Shown here piece by piece: positions 28,344 through 39,093 of a stretch of DNA of 64,000 bases. Within the stretch, counting starts at the first letter, position 1. Each line of letters starts with the position of its first letter. A program made the translations under genes and the position numbers. Source of the stretch: Streptomyces sp. CB09001 (lineage in GTDB: Bacteria; Actinomycetota; Actinomycetes; Streptomycetales; Streptomycetaceae); NCBI RefSeq assembly GCF_003369795.1, contig NZ_CP026730.1:434001-498000 (forward strand), read 5' to 3'. The notes below the pieces were generated by a model that had not been told where the DNA came from, made no database searches, and worked only from the letters and a program-made list of their open reading frames with translations.

Positions 28344-31016
28344 GTGGAGGCGGTGAGCGTGCCGGCCGTGCTGCTCCCGGTACGGGCCGCCCTGCCCGTG
28401 CTCACACGCGCGCGGGCCCATGCGGACGGCCATCGGGCGACGGTGTTCTGGGGGGCGGTCGCCGTCGAGGCCCTGCACCTCGTGGCGCGCGGGCTGTTGC
28501 TGCCCGGCCTGTCCGCGGCCGAACACGACGCCTGGCGCGCGGGACCACTGGACGCCGAGGGGACCGAGCGGGTCCGCCACCTCGCCGCCGCCATGCCGCC
28601 CGAGGCGCACGCGGTCCCGCTGGACGGCGCCGGTCCCCTGCGGCTGCCCGACCCGGAACCTCTGGTGCGGTCCTTCCTGGACGCCGTCGCGGACACGCTG
28701 CCCCGCTCCCCCGCCGCCGAACTCCTCACGGCCGGGGCCGCCTACGCCTCCCGGTCGCCCCGGCCCTCGCCCGAGCTGCGCGAGTGGGCCCTGGACGTCG
28801 CCGCGGGACACGACACCGGCGTGCGGCTGTCGCTGCGTATCGAGGTGCGGGGGCTGTCGGCCGCGGCTCCCCAGGACGCCCGGCCGACGTTCCGGGCGGT
28901 GCCACAGGTGCACAGCGTCAGCGATCCCGGGCTCGTCGCCGACACCGCTCAGGTGTGGGGCGGCACCGTGGGAGAGGCGTTCGGCACGCGCGCGCGGATG
29001 GACGCCCTGCTCGCCCTGCGCCGGGCGGCACGGGCCTGGCCCTCGCTCACGCCCCTGCTGTCGGCGACCGTACCGGATGCCGTGGAACTCACCGACGAAG
29101 AGATCACCGAGCTTCTCGGAACCGGTTCCCGGGCACTCGCCGGCGCCGGAGTCGACGTGCACTGGCCGAGGGAGCTGGCCCGCGACCTGACCGAGCGCGC
29201 CGAGGTGGGACCGCCCGACGGCGGCCCGGCGGCGCACGCGGCTGTGACCGAGGCCGGCCCGTCGTTCCTGTCCGCCGACGCGCTGCTCGCCTTCAACTGG
29301 ACGTTCGCCCTGGGCGACAGGGCCCTCACGCGCGAGGAACTGGACCTGCTCGCCGAGGCCAAGCGCCCCGTCGTACGCCTGCGCGACCAGTGGGTGCTCG
29401 TCGATCCGGAGGAGGCCCACCGCGCCCGCGCCCGCCAGGACCACAAGGTCACGCCCGTCGACGCGCTGGCCGCGGCCTTGACGGGCTCGACGGAGGTCGA
29501 CGGACACCGCGTGCAGGTGCGGCCCACGGGATGGCTGGCGTCCCTGCGGGAGCGCCTCGCCGACCCCGAGGCGCAGGAGCCCGTGGCGCAGCCGGCCGCC
29601 CTCGAGGCCACGCTGCGCGACTACCAACGACGTGGCCTCAACTGGCTGGTCCGCATGACGTCGTTGGGCCTCGGCTGCTGCCTCGCCGACGACATGGGGC
29701 TCGGGAAGACCATCACGCTGATCGCCCTGCATCTGCACCGGCAGTCGGACGCGGACGCCGCCGGTCCCACCGTGGTGGTCTGCCCGACCTCCCTGATGGG
29801 CAACTGGCAGCGGGAGATCGAACGGTTCGCGCCCGGCACGCCGGTACGCCGATTCCACGGGCCCCGCCGCGACCTCGACGACCTCGCGCCCGGCGAGTTC
29901 GTGCTGACCACCTACGGCACCATGCGCCTGGACACCGACCGGCTCGCCGCCGTGTCGTGGGGCATGCTCGTGGCGGACGAGGCGCAGCACGTGAAGAACC
30001 CGTACTCCGAGACCGCGCGACAACTGCGCACCATCGGCGCACGCGCGCGCGTGGCGCTCACCGGCACCCCGGTGGAGAACAACCTCTCGGAGCTGTGGGC
30101 CGTCCTCGACTGGGCCACCCCCGGGTTGCTGGGCCGGCTCGGCAGCTTCCGCCGGCACTACGCCCAGGCCGTCGAGGGCGGACAGGACCCGGCGGCGGCG
30201 GAGCGACTCGCCCGGCTCGTACGGCCCTTCCTGCTGCGACGCCGCAAAGCGGATCCCGGAATCGCGCCGGAACTGCCACCGAAGACCGAGACGGACCATC
30301 CCGTGTCGCTGACCGCCGAACAGACGGGCCTGTACGAGGCGGTGGTGCGCGAGGCGCTCGCGGAGATCGCCGGTGCCGGCCACATGGCGCGGCGCGGCCT
30401 GATCGTGAAGCTGCTGACGGGCCTCAAACAGATCTGCAACCACCCGGCGCAGTTCCTCAAAGAGGACCAGCCGAAGATCACCGGCCGCTCGGGGAAGCTG
30501 GAACTGCTGGACGAGCTGCTCGACACGATCCTCAGTGAGGAGGCGAGCGTACTGGTCTTCACGCAGTACGTGCAGATGGCGCGGCTCCTGGAGCAGCACC
30601 TGGCCGCGCGCGGCGTGTCGTCGCTGTTCCTGCACGGCGGCACGTCGGTCACCGCACGGGAGTCGCTGGTGCGGCGCTTCCAGGACGGAGAGGCCCCGGT
30701 CTTCCTGCTGTCCCTGAAGGCCGCGGGCACCGGACTGAACCTCACGCGCGCGGAGCACGTCGTGCACTACGACCGCTGGTGGAACCCGGCCGTCGAGGCG
30801 CAGGCCACCGACCGTGCCCACCGGATCGGCCAGACCCGACCCGTGCAGGTGCACCGGCTGATCGCCGAGGGGACCATCGAAGACCGCATCGCCGCCCTCC
30901 TGAACCGCAAGAGGGAACTCGCCGACGCCGTTCTGGGCTCGGGCGAGGCGGCGCTCACGGAACTGACGGACGCGGAACTGGCCGATCTGGTCGAGTTGCG
31001 AGGGGGTACGCGATGA
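28344..31016 (+). CDS. SNF2-family DEAD-box-like helicase (start uncertain)
   Basis: An SF2 SNF2/RapA-type ATPase. Helicase motifs: DDMGLGKTITLIAL (motif I, about residue 450), CPTSLMGNW, VADEAQHVKNP (motif II), LTGTPVENNL (III), then FTQYVQMARLLEQHL and QATDRAHRIGQTRPV (VI), with a SNF2-N fold and a preceding region of about 400 residues. The GTG at 28344 is the first ATG/GTG/TTG of the frame, yet coding-like sequence (PPAPSEISALVDCCAVFLPG...) extends about 190 bases upstream, with GAGGAA and an ATC at 28152. The true start may be a non-standard codon or a mutated one. It overlaps the SWIM gene by ATGA. Confidence 0.88.
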   Translation: MEAVSVPAVLLPVRAALPVLTRARAHADGHRATVFWGAVAVEALHLVARGLLLPGLSAAEHDAWRAGPLDAEGTERVRHLAAAMPPEAHAVPLDGAGPLRLPDPEPLVRSFLDAVADTLPRSPAAELLTAGAAYASRSPRPSPELREWALDVAAGHDTGVRLSLRIEVRGLSAAAPQDARPTFRAVPQVHSVSDPGLVADTAQVWGGTVGEAFGTRARMDALLALRRAARAWPSLTPLLSATVPDAVELTDEEITELLGTGSRALAGAGVDVHWPRELARDLTERAEVGPPDGGPAAHAAVTEAGPSFLSADALLAFNWTFALGDRALTREELDLLAEAKRPVVRLRDQWVLVDPEEAHRARARQDHKVTPVDALAAALTGSTEVDGHRVQVRPTGWLASLRERLADPEAQEPVAQPAALEATLRDYQRRGLNWLVRMTSLGLGCCLADDMGLGKTITLIALHLHRQSDADAAGPTVVVCPTSLMGNWQREIERFAPGTPVRRFHGPRRDLDDLAPGEFVLTTYGTMRLDTDRLAAVSWGMLVADEAQHVKNPYSETARQLRTIGARARVALTGTPVENNLSELWAVLDWATPGLLGRLGSFRRHYAQAVEGGQDPAAAERLARLVRPFLLRRRKADPGIAPELPPKTETDHPVSLTAEQTGLYEAVVREALAEIAGAGHMARRGLIVKLLTGLKQICNHPAQFLKEDQPKITGRSGKLELLDELLDTILSEEASVLVFTQYVQMARLLEQHLAARGVSSLFLHGGTSVTARESLVRRFQDGEAPVFLLSLKAAGTGLNLTRAEHVVHYDRWWNPAVEAQATDRAHRIGQTRPVQVHRLIAEGTIEDRIAALLNRKRELADAVLGSGEAALTELTDAELADLVELRGGTR

Positions 31017-32281
31017 CCCGGTACGACGACGAGGCGGAGCGGACGTTCGTCGCGCTGCCGCCCGCCCAGGGACGGGGCTTCGCGCAGACCTGGTGGGGCC
31101 GCGCCTGGCTGAAGGCGCTGGAGGACGCGGCGATGGACGCGGCGCAGGTGAAGACCGGGCGCCGGCTGGCACGCGCGGGAGCGGTCGGCGCGGTGTCGGT
31201 GCGGCCGGGGCGCATCACCGCGGTCGTCCAGGACCGGGACCGTACGACGCACCGGGCCGACGTCCTGCTGGAGCAGCTCTCCGACACACAGTGGGACCGG
31301 TTTGTCGACATGGCGATCGAGCGGTCGGGGCATGTCGCGGCGCTGCTGGACCGCGACATGCCACCGCACCTCGTGGAGGACGCAGCGGCCGCCGGCATCG
31401 ACCTGCTGCCGGGCATGGGCGACCTGGAACCGGAGTGCGACTGCGGCGCCTGGGACCACTGTGGGCACACCGCCGCGCTCTGCTACCAGGTCGCGAGGCT
31501 GCTGGACCAGGACCCCTTCGTCCTGCTGCTGATGCGGGGACGGGCGGAGGTAGCGGTGCTCGACGCCCTTCAGACACAGGGCTCCGCGCCCGCGCAGGAG
31601 GTCGCATCCGGGCCGGAGGGTGTGGACGCCGCAGAGGCGTACGCGGCGGGCCAGATGCTGCCCCCGTTGCCCGCGCCACCCAGCCTCGGGGAGGGCCCGG
31701 GCGTGCCGCCGTCCCTGGACACCGAGGCGGCGCCTCCGCCGGGTGTCGACCCTCGCGGCCTGTCCTTTCTGGCCTCCCGGACGGCGGCAGAGGCCCACCG
31801 CCTGCTCGCCGAGGCCCTGCGCGCCGGGCACGGCGGGCGCGCGGTGGACCCGGAGCCGACCACGGCACAGGATGCGGTGCGCCTGGCCGCGGGGGATCCG
31901 GGACCGGACGTACTGGATCGCCTCGGCGAGGGTTCGGGGCGCACACGGGAGGCACTGGCCGCGGCCGTACGCGCATGGCGGCTCGGAGGCGGAGCCGCCC
32001 TGTCGGTGCTCGAGGAGGAATGGGCGGTGGCGGGCGACACGCTCGCACGCGCGCGTGCGGCGCTGGAGTCGGCCTGGGAAGAGGACGAGCGGCCCCCGTT
32101 GGTGGCGCGGGCCAACCGGTGGACCGTCGTCGGCGCACCTCACCAGCTCCGCCTGGACCGCGAAGGACGTTGGTGGCCGTACCGCAGGGAGCACGGCCGA
32201 TGGGTCCCCGTGAGCGGCGCGAGCCAGGACCCGGCGACGGCCCTGGCTTCCGCGACTCTCGCGACGGACTGCGAGCCCTGA
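31013..32281 (+). CDS. SWIM zinc-finger protein
   Basis: A 422-residue protein with a SWIM zinc finger, ECDCGAWDHCGHTAALCYQ (about 140-158): the CxCx(n)CxH signature. The first 130 residues (AQTWWGRAWLKALEDAA) and last part (LARANRWTVVGAPHQLRLDREGRWWPYRREHGRW) are conserved in actinobacteria. SWIM domains bind nucleic acid or proteins; SNF2-SWIM proteins are usually fused or neighbours in this phylum. It overlaps the helicase stop by ATGA, so the pair is translationally coupled and likely works as one complex. Ends ahead of a strong hairpin. Confidence 0.9.
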   Translation: MTRYDDEAERTFVALPPAQGRGFAQTWWGRAWLKALEDAAMDAAQVKTGRRLARAGAVGAVSVRPGRITAVVQDRDRTTHRADVLLEQLSDTQWDRFVDMAIERSGHVAALLDRDMPPHLVEDAAAAGIDLLPGMGDLEPECDCGAWDHCGHTAALCYQVARLLDQDPFVLLLMRGRAEVAVLDALQTQGSAPAQEVASGPEGVDAAEAYAAGQMLPPLPAPPSLGEGPGVPPSLDTEAAPPPGVDPRGLSFLASRTAAEAHRLLAEALRAGHGGRAVDPEPTTAQDAVRLAAGDPGPDVLDRLGEGSGRTREALAAAVRAWRLGGGAALSVLEEEWAVAGDTLARARAALESAWEEDERPPLVARANRWTVVGAPHQLRLDREGRWWPYRREHGRWVPVSGASQDPATALASATLATDCEP

Positions 32282-32389
32282 CGGCCCCGCCCCCTCCTGC
32301 CTCTTCCTGCCTGCCTCTTCCCGCTTCGCGCGGTCTGTTCCTGACCCGTCCGACGCGCCTGGATTCCGGGGGGGTGACACCCCGCACGA

Positions 32390-32424
32390 GCTCCGGCCCC
32401 GTCCTCGATGGACGGGGCCGGAGC
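32390..32424. terminator. Bidirectional terminator between SWIM gene and xylA
   Basis: A perfect 15-bp stem (GCTCCGGCCCCGTCC and GGACGGGGCCGGAGC) around a 5-base loop TCGAT, in the 165-base gap between two convergent genes, so it can stop both transcripts. Confidence 0.85.
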
Positions 32425-32446
32425 ATTCTCACGGGTGCCGGACCGG

Positions 32447-33765
<1,319 letters not shown>

Positions 33766-35211
33766 ATGTCAGCAGCCGAGGGTCCGCTCGTCGTCGGCGT
33801 GGACACGTCCACCCAGTCCACCAAGGCACTGGTCGTCGACGCGGCCACCGGCCAGGTCGTCGCGAGCGGCCAGGCGCCCCACACCGTGTCCTCCGGCGCC
33901 GGCCGCGAGAGCGATCCCCGCCAGTGGTGGGACGCGCTCGGCGAGGCCCTGAGCCAGTGCGGCGAGGCCGCCCGCGAGGCCGCCGCGGTGTCCATCGGCG
34001 GGCAGCAGCACGGTCTGGTCACGCTGGACGCCCAGGGCGAGCCGGTGCGCCCCGCCCTGCTCTGGAACGACGTACGCTCCGCTCCGCAGGCCCGCCGCCT
34101 GATCGACGAGCTGGGCGGGGCCAAGGCCTGGGCGGAGCGCACGGGGAGCGTGCCCAGCGCCTCCTTCACGGTCACCAAGTGGGCCTGGCTGGCCGAGCAC
34201 GAGCCGGAGGCGGCCCGCGCGGTGAAGGCCGTACGGCTCCCCCACGACTACCTCACCGAGCGCCTCACCGGCGAGGGGACGACCGACCGCGGCGACGTGT
34301 CCGGGACCGGCTGGTGGGCGTCGGGCACGGAGGCCTACGACGAGGAGATCCTCGCGCGCGTGGGGCTCGATCCGGCGTTGCTGCCCCGGGTGGTCCGGCC
34401 CGGTGAGGTGGCCGGTACCGTACGCGCCGACCACGGCCTGCCGTTCTCGAAGGGCACCCTGGTCGCCGCCGGCACCGGCGACAACGCGGCCGCCGCGCTG
34501 GGTCTCGGGCTGCGCCCCGGCGTCCCGGTGATGAGCCTCGGCACGTCCGGGACGGCGTACGCCGTGTCGCAGCGCCGGTCCGCCGACCCGACCGGCACCG
34601 TGGCGGGCTTCGCCGACGCGCGCGGCGACTGGCTGCCGCTGGCCTGCACCCTCAACTGCACGCTCGCCGTGGACCGCGTCGCGTCCCTGCTGGGCCTGGA
34701 CCGGGAAGCCGTCGAGCCGGGCGCCGACGTCACGCTGCTGCCCTTCCTCGACGGCGAGCGCACACCGAACCTCCCGCACTCCTCCGGCCTCCTGTACGGG
34801 CTGCGCCACGACACGACCGCCGGACAGCTGCTCCAGGCCGCTTACGACGGTGCCGTCCACTCGCTGCTCGGCGCGCTCGACCTCGTCCTCGACGCCGACG
34901 CGGACCCGTCCGCTCCCCTGCTGCTGATCGGGGGCGGTGCCCGGGGGACGGCCTGGCAGCAGACGGTACGGCGGCTGTCGGGGCGCCCGGTCCAGATCCC
35001 GGAGGCCAGGGAGCTGGTCGCGCTCGGTGCCGCGGCGCAGGCGGCCGGTCTGCTGACCGGTGAGGACGCGGCCGCGGTCGCCCGACGCTGGAACACGGCC
35101 GCCGGGCCGGTGCTCGACGCCGTGGAACGGGACGAGGCGACGCTGAACCGGATCACCGGGGTACTCTCCGACGCGGCACCGCTGCTGGAAAGGGACGCGG
35201 CCTCCCGCTGA
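33766..35211 (+). CDS. xylB: Xylulokinase
   Basis: A 481-residue FGGY-family carbohydrate kinase that phosphorylates D-xylulose to xylulose 5-phosphate for the pentose phosphate pathway. Blocks: VVGVDTSTQSTKALVVD at the start (phosphate-binding), IGGQQHGLVTL, ALLWNDVRS, GTGDNAAAALGLG, SLGTSGTAYA, LPFLDGERTPN and LLIGGGARGTAWQQ. The ATG at 33766 is where homology starts; upstream in-frame sequence has none. Divergent from xylA and followed by xylR after about 210 bases. Confidence 0.96.
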   Translation: MSAAEGPLVVGVDTSTQSTKALVVDAATGQVVASGQAPHTVSSGAGRESDPRQWWDALGEALSQCGEAAREAAAVSIGGQQHGLVTLDAQGEPVRPALLWNDVRSAPQARRLIDELGGAKAWAERTGSVPSASFTVTKWAWLAEHEPEAARAVKAVRLPHDYLTERLTGEGTTDRGDVSGTGWWASGTEAYDEEILARVGLDPALLPRVVRPGEVAGTVRADHGLPFSKGTLVAAGTGDNAAAALGLGLRPGVPVMSLGTSGTAYAVSQRRSADPTGTVAGFADARGDWLPLACTLNCTLAVDRVASLLGLDREAVEPGADVTLLPFLDGERTPNLPHSSGLLYGLRHDTTAGQLLQAAYDGAVHSLLGALDLVLDADADPSAPLLLIGGGARGTAWQQTVRRLSGRPVQIPEARELVALGAAAQAAGLLTGEDAAAVARRWNTAAGPVLDAVERDEATLNRITGVLSDAAPLLERDAASR

Positions 35212-35421
35212 GGGCGCGCCCGCACGGGTGAGGCCAACGACGGACGGTCCGCGCTCTGTTCCCCGCGGAGCCGCCGCGGACGGGGCGCCCGGCAGACCGG
35301 GACGTGACGAGGGGGCTCCTCCCCCGTCGCCTCCGCGCCGGACGGTCCGCAGGTGGCCCGACCGCGACCCGTGGCGACCGGCCGAGACCGGACCGACGAC
35401 AGACCGAGGATTGACGGAGGC

Positions 35422-36630
35422 ATGACCGCACCGCCGCACGACGCCCAGCCGGCCCGCCCCGGGCGCGCTCTGCCGGACACCCAGCAGGGGATGCGCCGCC
35501 GCAATCTGGCGCGGGTGATGCACACCGTCAGCGCCGAGGGTCCCCTGTCCCGGGCCGCCGTGGCCTCGCGGATCGGGCTGACGCGGGCCGCGGTGTCGAC
35601 CCTCGTGGACGAGCTCATCCGCTCGGGCCTGCTGGAGGAACTGGGCCCCGAACGCCCCGGCCGCGTGGGCCGTCCCGGGTCCGCACTCGCCGTCAGCGGA
35701 CAGGGTCCGGCCGGCATCGGGGCGGAGGTCGGCGTCGACCATCTCGCGGTCTGCGCGGTGGACCTCCGCGGCCGGGTACGCGCGCGTGCCGTGCGGTACG
35801 GCAGCAACCGGAGCCGTTCGCCGGAGCCGGTGCTGGAGCAGCTCGCCGGTCTGGTGCGGCAGGTGGTCTCGGAGGCGGAGACCGAGGGACTGTGGCCGGC
35901 CGGGCTCGCGGTGGCCGTGCCCGGTCTGGTTGCCCGCGACGGCCGGACGGTCGTGCGCGCACCGAACCTGGACTGGCACGACGCGGACCTCGGCGCCCTG
36001 CTGCCGGCGGATCTGCCGCTGGCCGTGGACAACGAGGCCAATTTCGGCGCGCTCGCCGAACTGTGGCTCGGCGACGGCACCCCCCGGGACTTCCTGCACG
36101 TCTCGGCCGAGATCGGCATCGGTGCGGCCGTGGTGTTCGACGGCCGGCTGCTGCGCGGCACCCGCGGGTTCGCCGGTGAGCTCGGGCATGTGCCGGTCCA
36201 TCCCGACGGACCCGGGTGCGCCTGCGGCGGGCGCGGGTGCCTGGAACAGTATGCCGGTGAGAAGGCGGTCCTGCGCGCGGCGGGCGTGGAGCCCGGGGAA
36301 GACCGTGTCGGGCTGCTCGCCGGACGGGCGGCGGAGGGTGACGAGGACGTACGGCGTGCCCTGCGTGAAGCGGGCACGGCACTCGGCATCGCCCTGACCG
36401 GTGCGGTGAACCTGCTCGACCCCGAAGGCGTGGTGCTGGGCGGCGCCCTGGCCGGACTCGCCCCCTGGCTGCTGCCGTCGTTGCGGGACGAACTGGCCCG
36501 GCGCACGGCGGGCCCCGCCTGCCCGGTCGCGGTGTCCGAGCTGGGTCCGCAGGGGCCGCTGCTCGGCGCCGCGCACTCCGTGGTCCGGGCGGTCCTGGAC
36601 GACCCGGGCGCGGTGGCGGAGCGGGCCTGA
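35422..36630 (+). CDS. xylR: ROK-family regulator, probable XylR
   Basis: A 402-residue protein with an N-terminal helix-turn-helix (SRAAVASRIGLTRAAVSTLVDELIRSGLL, about 43-71) followed by a ROK domain: DxGxD-type ATP-binding strand, VDNEANFGALAELWLG, GEIG-like (SAEIGIGAAVV), GFAGELGHVPVHPDG and the zinc-binding CACGGRGCLEQY. ROK regulators sense sugars; next to xylAB this should be the xylose repressor. The ATG at 35422 has GGAGG ahead. It starts about 210 bases after xylB and may have its own promoter. Confidence 0.9.
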   Translation: MTAPPHDAQPARPGRALPDTQQGMRRRNLARVMHTVSAEGPLSRAAVASRIGLTRAAVSTLVDELIRSGLLEELGPERPGRVGRPGSALAVSGQGPAGIGAEVGVDHLAVCAVDLRGRVRARAVRYGSNRSRSPEPVLEQLAGLVRQVVSEAETEGLWPAGLAVAVPGLVARDGRTVVRAPNLDWHDADLGALLPADLPLAVDNEANFGALAELWLGDGTPRDFLHVSAEIGIGAAVVFDGRLLRGTRGFAGELGHVPVHPDGPGCACGGRGCLEQYAGEKAVLRAAGVEPGEDRVGLLAGRAAEGDEDVRRALREAGTALGIALTGAVNLLDPEGVVLGGALAGLAPWLLPSLRDELARRTAGPACPVAVSELGPQGPLLGAAHSVVRAVLDDPGAVAERA

Positions 36631-36941
36631 CACTCGCCCGTCGGAGGGTTCACCGGGAGGCTGACCCATCACTCCTGTTCACTCGATCGAGTGAGCGCGG
36701 TGTCCACAAGGCGGTGGCTGTCCACGGAACGGCGCGGCGCTCTACTGCGCAACCCCCGCTCCCCGTACGGTGATTCACGCGGACGCACCTAGCCCCCGGG
36801 GCGGTCGGACGTCCGCGTCGGCGTTCCGCTCCGCAGTCATGTCGCTCTGTCGTGCCGCTCGGACATGTCGCTTCGTCATGCCGGACGGCTGAGCACCCAC
36901 CCCCCACCGGGCCCAGGGCCCACCGACGAAAGGGCAATCCC
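36631..36941. other. Gene-free stretch between xylR and the amidase
   Basis: Contains a perfect 16-base palindrome at 36679-36694 (TCACTCGA, TCGAGTGA), which could be the xylR terminator or an operator, and a two-copy imperfect direct repeat (ATGTCGCT unit, period about 26) at 36839-36888. No coding signal is seen. The repeat lies about 55-100 bases before the amidase start. Confidence 0.45.
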
Positions 36942-37547
36942 ATGGACAGGGAGAGGACAGCACCCGTTCCGACCAGGCGGCGGATCCTGAAGGGCGCCGC
37001 GCTGGCCACCGTCCCCTACACCCTGCTCTCCGGTACACGGGCCGCCGCACAGGCCCGTGCCGTCGACTACCCCTCCGCCGAGTGGCTGCCGGCGAGCACG
37101 TCGAACTACAGCCGGTCGAGCCGCCCCACGGCCTACCCCGTCGACTTCGTGGTCGTCCACGTCACGCAGGAGACGTACGCGGACACCCTGTCCATCTTCC
37201 GCGATCCCGCGAGGCAGGTGTCCGCCCACTACGTCGTCCGGTCCTCCGACGGCCACGTGGCGCAGTGTGTCCGCGAGACGGACATCGCCTGGCACGCGGG
37301 CAACTGGGACTACAACACCCGCAGCATCGGGATCGAACACGAGGGGTGGGTCGACCGGCCCGAGTACTTCACCAACGCCATGTACGAGCAGTCGGCCCGG
37401 CTCACCGCGGCGGTCTGCACCGCCTACGGCATCCCCAAGGACCGCACGCACATCATCGCGCACCACGAGGTTCCCGGCAGCGACCACACGGATCCGGGGC
37501 CGTTCTGGGACTGGACCCGCTACATCAGACTGGTCAACTTCGCCTGA
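36942..37547 (+). CDS. Tat-exported N-acetylmuramoyl-L-alanine amidase
   Basis: A 201-residue amidase 2 (PGRP-like) enzyme that cleaves the amide between MurNAc and the peptide. The N-terminus carries a twin-arginine signal (RRRILKG followed by a hydrophobic stretch ending at AAAQARA). The amidase core shows VVVHVT (zinc His), NTRSIGIEHEGW, YGIPKDRTHIIAHHEVPGSDHTDPGP with the second His and Asp ligand, and WDWTRYI. The start at 36942 begins the Tat signal (MDRERTAPVPTRRR). It should act in the cell wall outside the membrane. Confidence 0.9.
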   Translation: MDRERTAPVPTRRRILKGAALATVPYTLLSGTRAAAQARAVDYPSAEWLPASTSNYSRSSRPTAYPVDFVVVHVTQETYADTLSIFRDPARQVSAHYVVRSSDGHVAQCVRETDIAWHAGNWDYNTRSIGIEHEGWVDRPEYFTNAMYEQSARLTAAVCTAYGIPKDRTHIIAHHEVPGSDHTDPGPFWDWTRYIRLVNFA

Positions 37548-37664
37548 CCCCTCGCCGGGCCGTCGCCGGACCGTCGCCCGGCCTCGCCACCGGTCCACTC
37601 GGAACGCCACATTCGGGTGTCCGGCCGGTCGAAGTGGTTGTCCACGCGTACCCGCGGAGTCACG

Positions 37665-38960
37665 ATGTCCCACACCGCCACACCGTCCGGGGAGGCCGAG
37701 TTGACTGATGCATGGCTGGCTCTGGAACCGGGGGCCGACCCCGTCGAGCGCGCGCGGGCACTGCGCCGGGCCCACGCGACCTTCACCGAGGCGGGGACGG
37801 TGCCGCGGCCCGTGCGGGCCGTGGTCGCGGACTCGTGGCGGCGGTCGGTCCGGGCGGGTGTCGGCCCGGACGGCACCGCGAGCGTGGAGCTGATGGACGG
37901 CGACCTCGGCGCCTACCGGGCCGAACACCCGCTGTCGCGGGTGATGCCGCTGGTCCGTGAGCTGCTGGGCACGTTCGCCGCGGACGGCGAGCATCTGCTC
38001 GCGGTGTGCGACGCGCACGGCAGGCTGCTGTGGGTCGAGGGGCATCCGGCCACCCGGCGCCGGGCGGGGCGGATGAACTTCGTGCCCGGGGCCCGCTGGT
38101 CGGAGTCGGCCGTCGGGACGAACGCGCCGGGCACGGCGGTGGCCGTCGGCCGTCCGGTGCAGGTCTTCGCGGCCGAGCACTTCATACGCCGGGTCCAGCC
38201 CTGGACCTGCGCCGCCGCTCCGGTGCACGATCCCCGCACCGGGCGGGTGCTCGGCGCCGTGGACATCACCGGCGGGGACGGACTGGCGCATCCGCACAGC
38301 CTGGGCTTCGTACAGGCGGTGGCACGGGCCGCGGAGTCCCAGCTGGCGCTGCTCGCTCCGGAGCGGTCCGGTCCTGAGACGGCCGAGCTGACCGCGCTGG
38401 GCCGTGACGAGGCCCTGCTGAGCGCGGACGGTCGCCGGGTACGGCTGAGCCGGCGGCACAGCGAGATCGTCGTGCTGCTGGCCCACCATCCGGAGGGTCT
38501 GACGGGCGACGAGTTGCTGTGCGCTCTGTACGAGGACGAGACGGTGCCGCCGGTGACGCTGAGGGCCGAGCTGGCCCGGCTGCGCGGCATCCTGGGTCCC
38601 GGCCGGCTGGCTTCCCGGCCGTACCGGCTCACGATGCCCGTCGAGTCCGACGCCTTCGTCGTCGAACGGCGGCTGCGGGCCGGTGCGATCACGGCGGCCG
38701 CGTCGGCGTACGCGGGTCCACTGCTGCCCGGCTCCCAGGCGCCGGCGGTCGGACGGTTCAGGCGCCGGCTCGCCGACGGTCTGCGCGCGGCGCTGATCGC
38801 CTGCGGTGACCCCGACCTGCTGGCCGACTGGGCACACGCGCCCTGGGGGGAGGACGATCTCGACGTGTGGCGCGCACTCGCGGCGGTGCGGCCCACGGCG
38901 GCGACGAGCTCCCGGCTCGCGGCGCTGGAGTCCGAGCTGGCCGCGCCCCACGCGTGGTGA
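37665..38960 (+). CDS. GAF-domain transcriptional regulator (AcoR-like)
   Basis: A 431-residue protein. A GAF domain occupies about residues 30-215, with [19 protein letters not shown] and GAVDITGG, the blocks seen in AcoR-type sensors. No sigma-54 AAA domain follows; instead the C-terminal half has a winged-helix-like region ([29 protein letters not shown]). It resembles Streptomyces regulators paired with aldehyde dehydrogenases, and the ALDH gene begins 133 bases downstream. It most likely controls that gene in response to an aldehyde or alcohol. Confidence 0.82.
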   Translation: MSHTATPSGEAELTDAWLALEPGADPVERARALRRAHATFTEAGTVPRPVRAVVADSWRRSVRAGVGPDGTASVELMDGDLGAYRAEHPLSRVMPLVRELLGTFAADGEHLLAVCDAHGRLLWVEGHPATRRRAGRMNFVPGARWSESAVGTNAPGTAVAVGRPVQVFAAEHFIRRVQPWTCAAAPVHDPRTGRVLGAVDITGGDGLAHPHSLGFVQAVARAAESQLALLAPERSGPETAELTALGRDEALLSADGRRVRLSRRHSEIVVLLAHHPEGLTGDELLCALYEDETVPPVTLRAELARLRGILGPGRLASRPYRLTMPVESDAFVVERRLRAGAITAAASAYAGPLLPGSQAPAVGRFRRRLADGLRAALIACGDPDLLADWAHAPWGEDDLDVWRALAAVRPTAATSSRLAALESELAAPHAW

Positions 38961-39050
38961 GCACCCTCCGCCGGGCGCCGGACGACCGGGCGCCGACCGC
39001 GACGCGCGCAACGTCTGTGCAACGTCCCGCTTCCTAGCCTCGCGCGCAGA

Positions 39051-39070
39051 GCTGTCCAACGGCGGACAGC
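39051..39070. promoter_or_regulatory. Inverted repeat before the aldehyde dehydrogenase
   Basis: GCTGTCC and GGACAGC, with a 6-base spacer, end 23 bases before the ALDH start. Two direct copies of GCAACGTC (39008-39015 and 39019-39026) lie just upstream. Either may be the binding site of the GAF regulator. Confidence 0.45.
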
Positions 39071-39093
39071 GCTCGATGAGGGAGGCAGACAGG

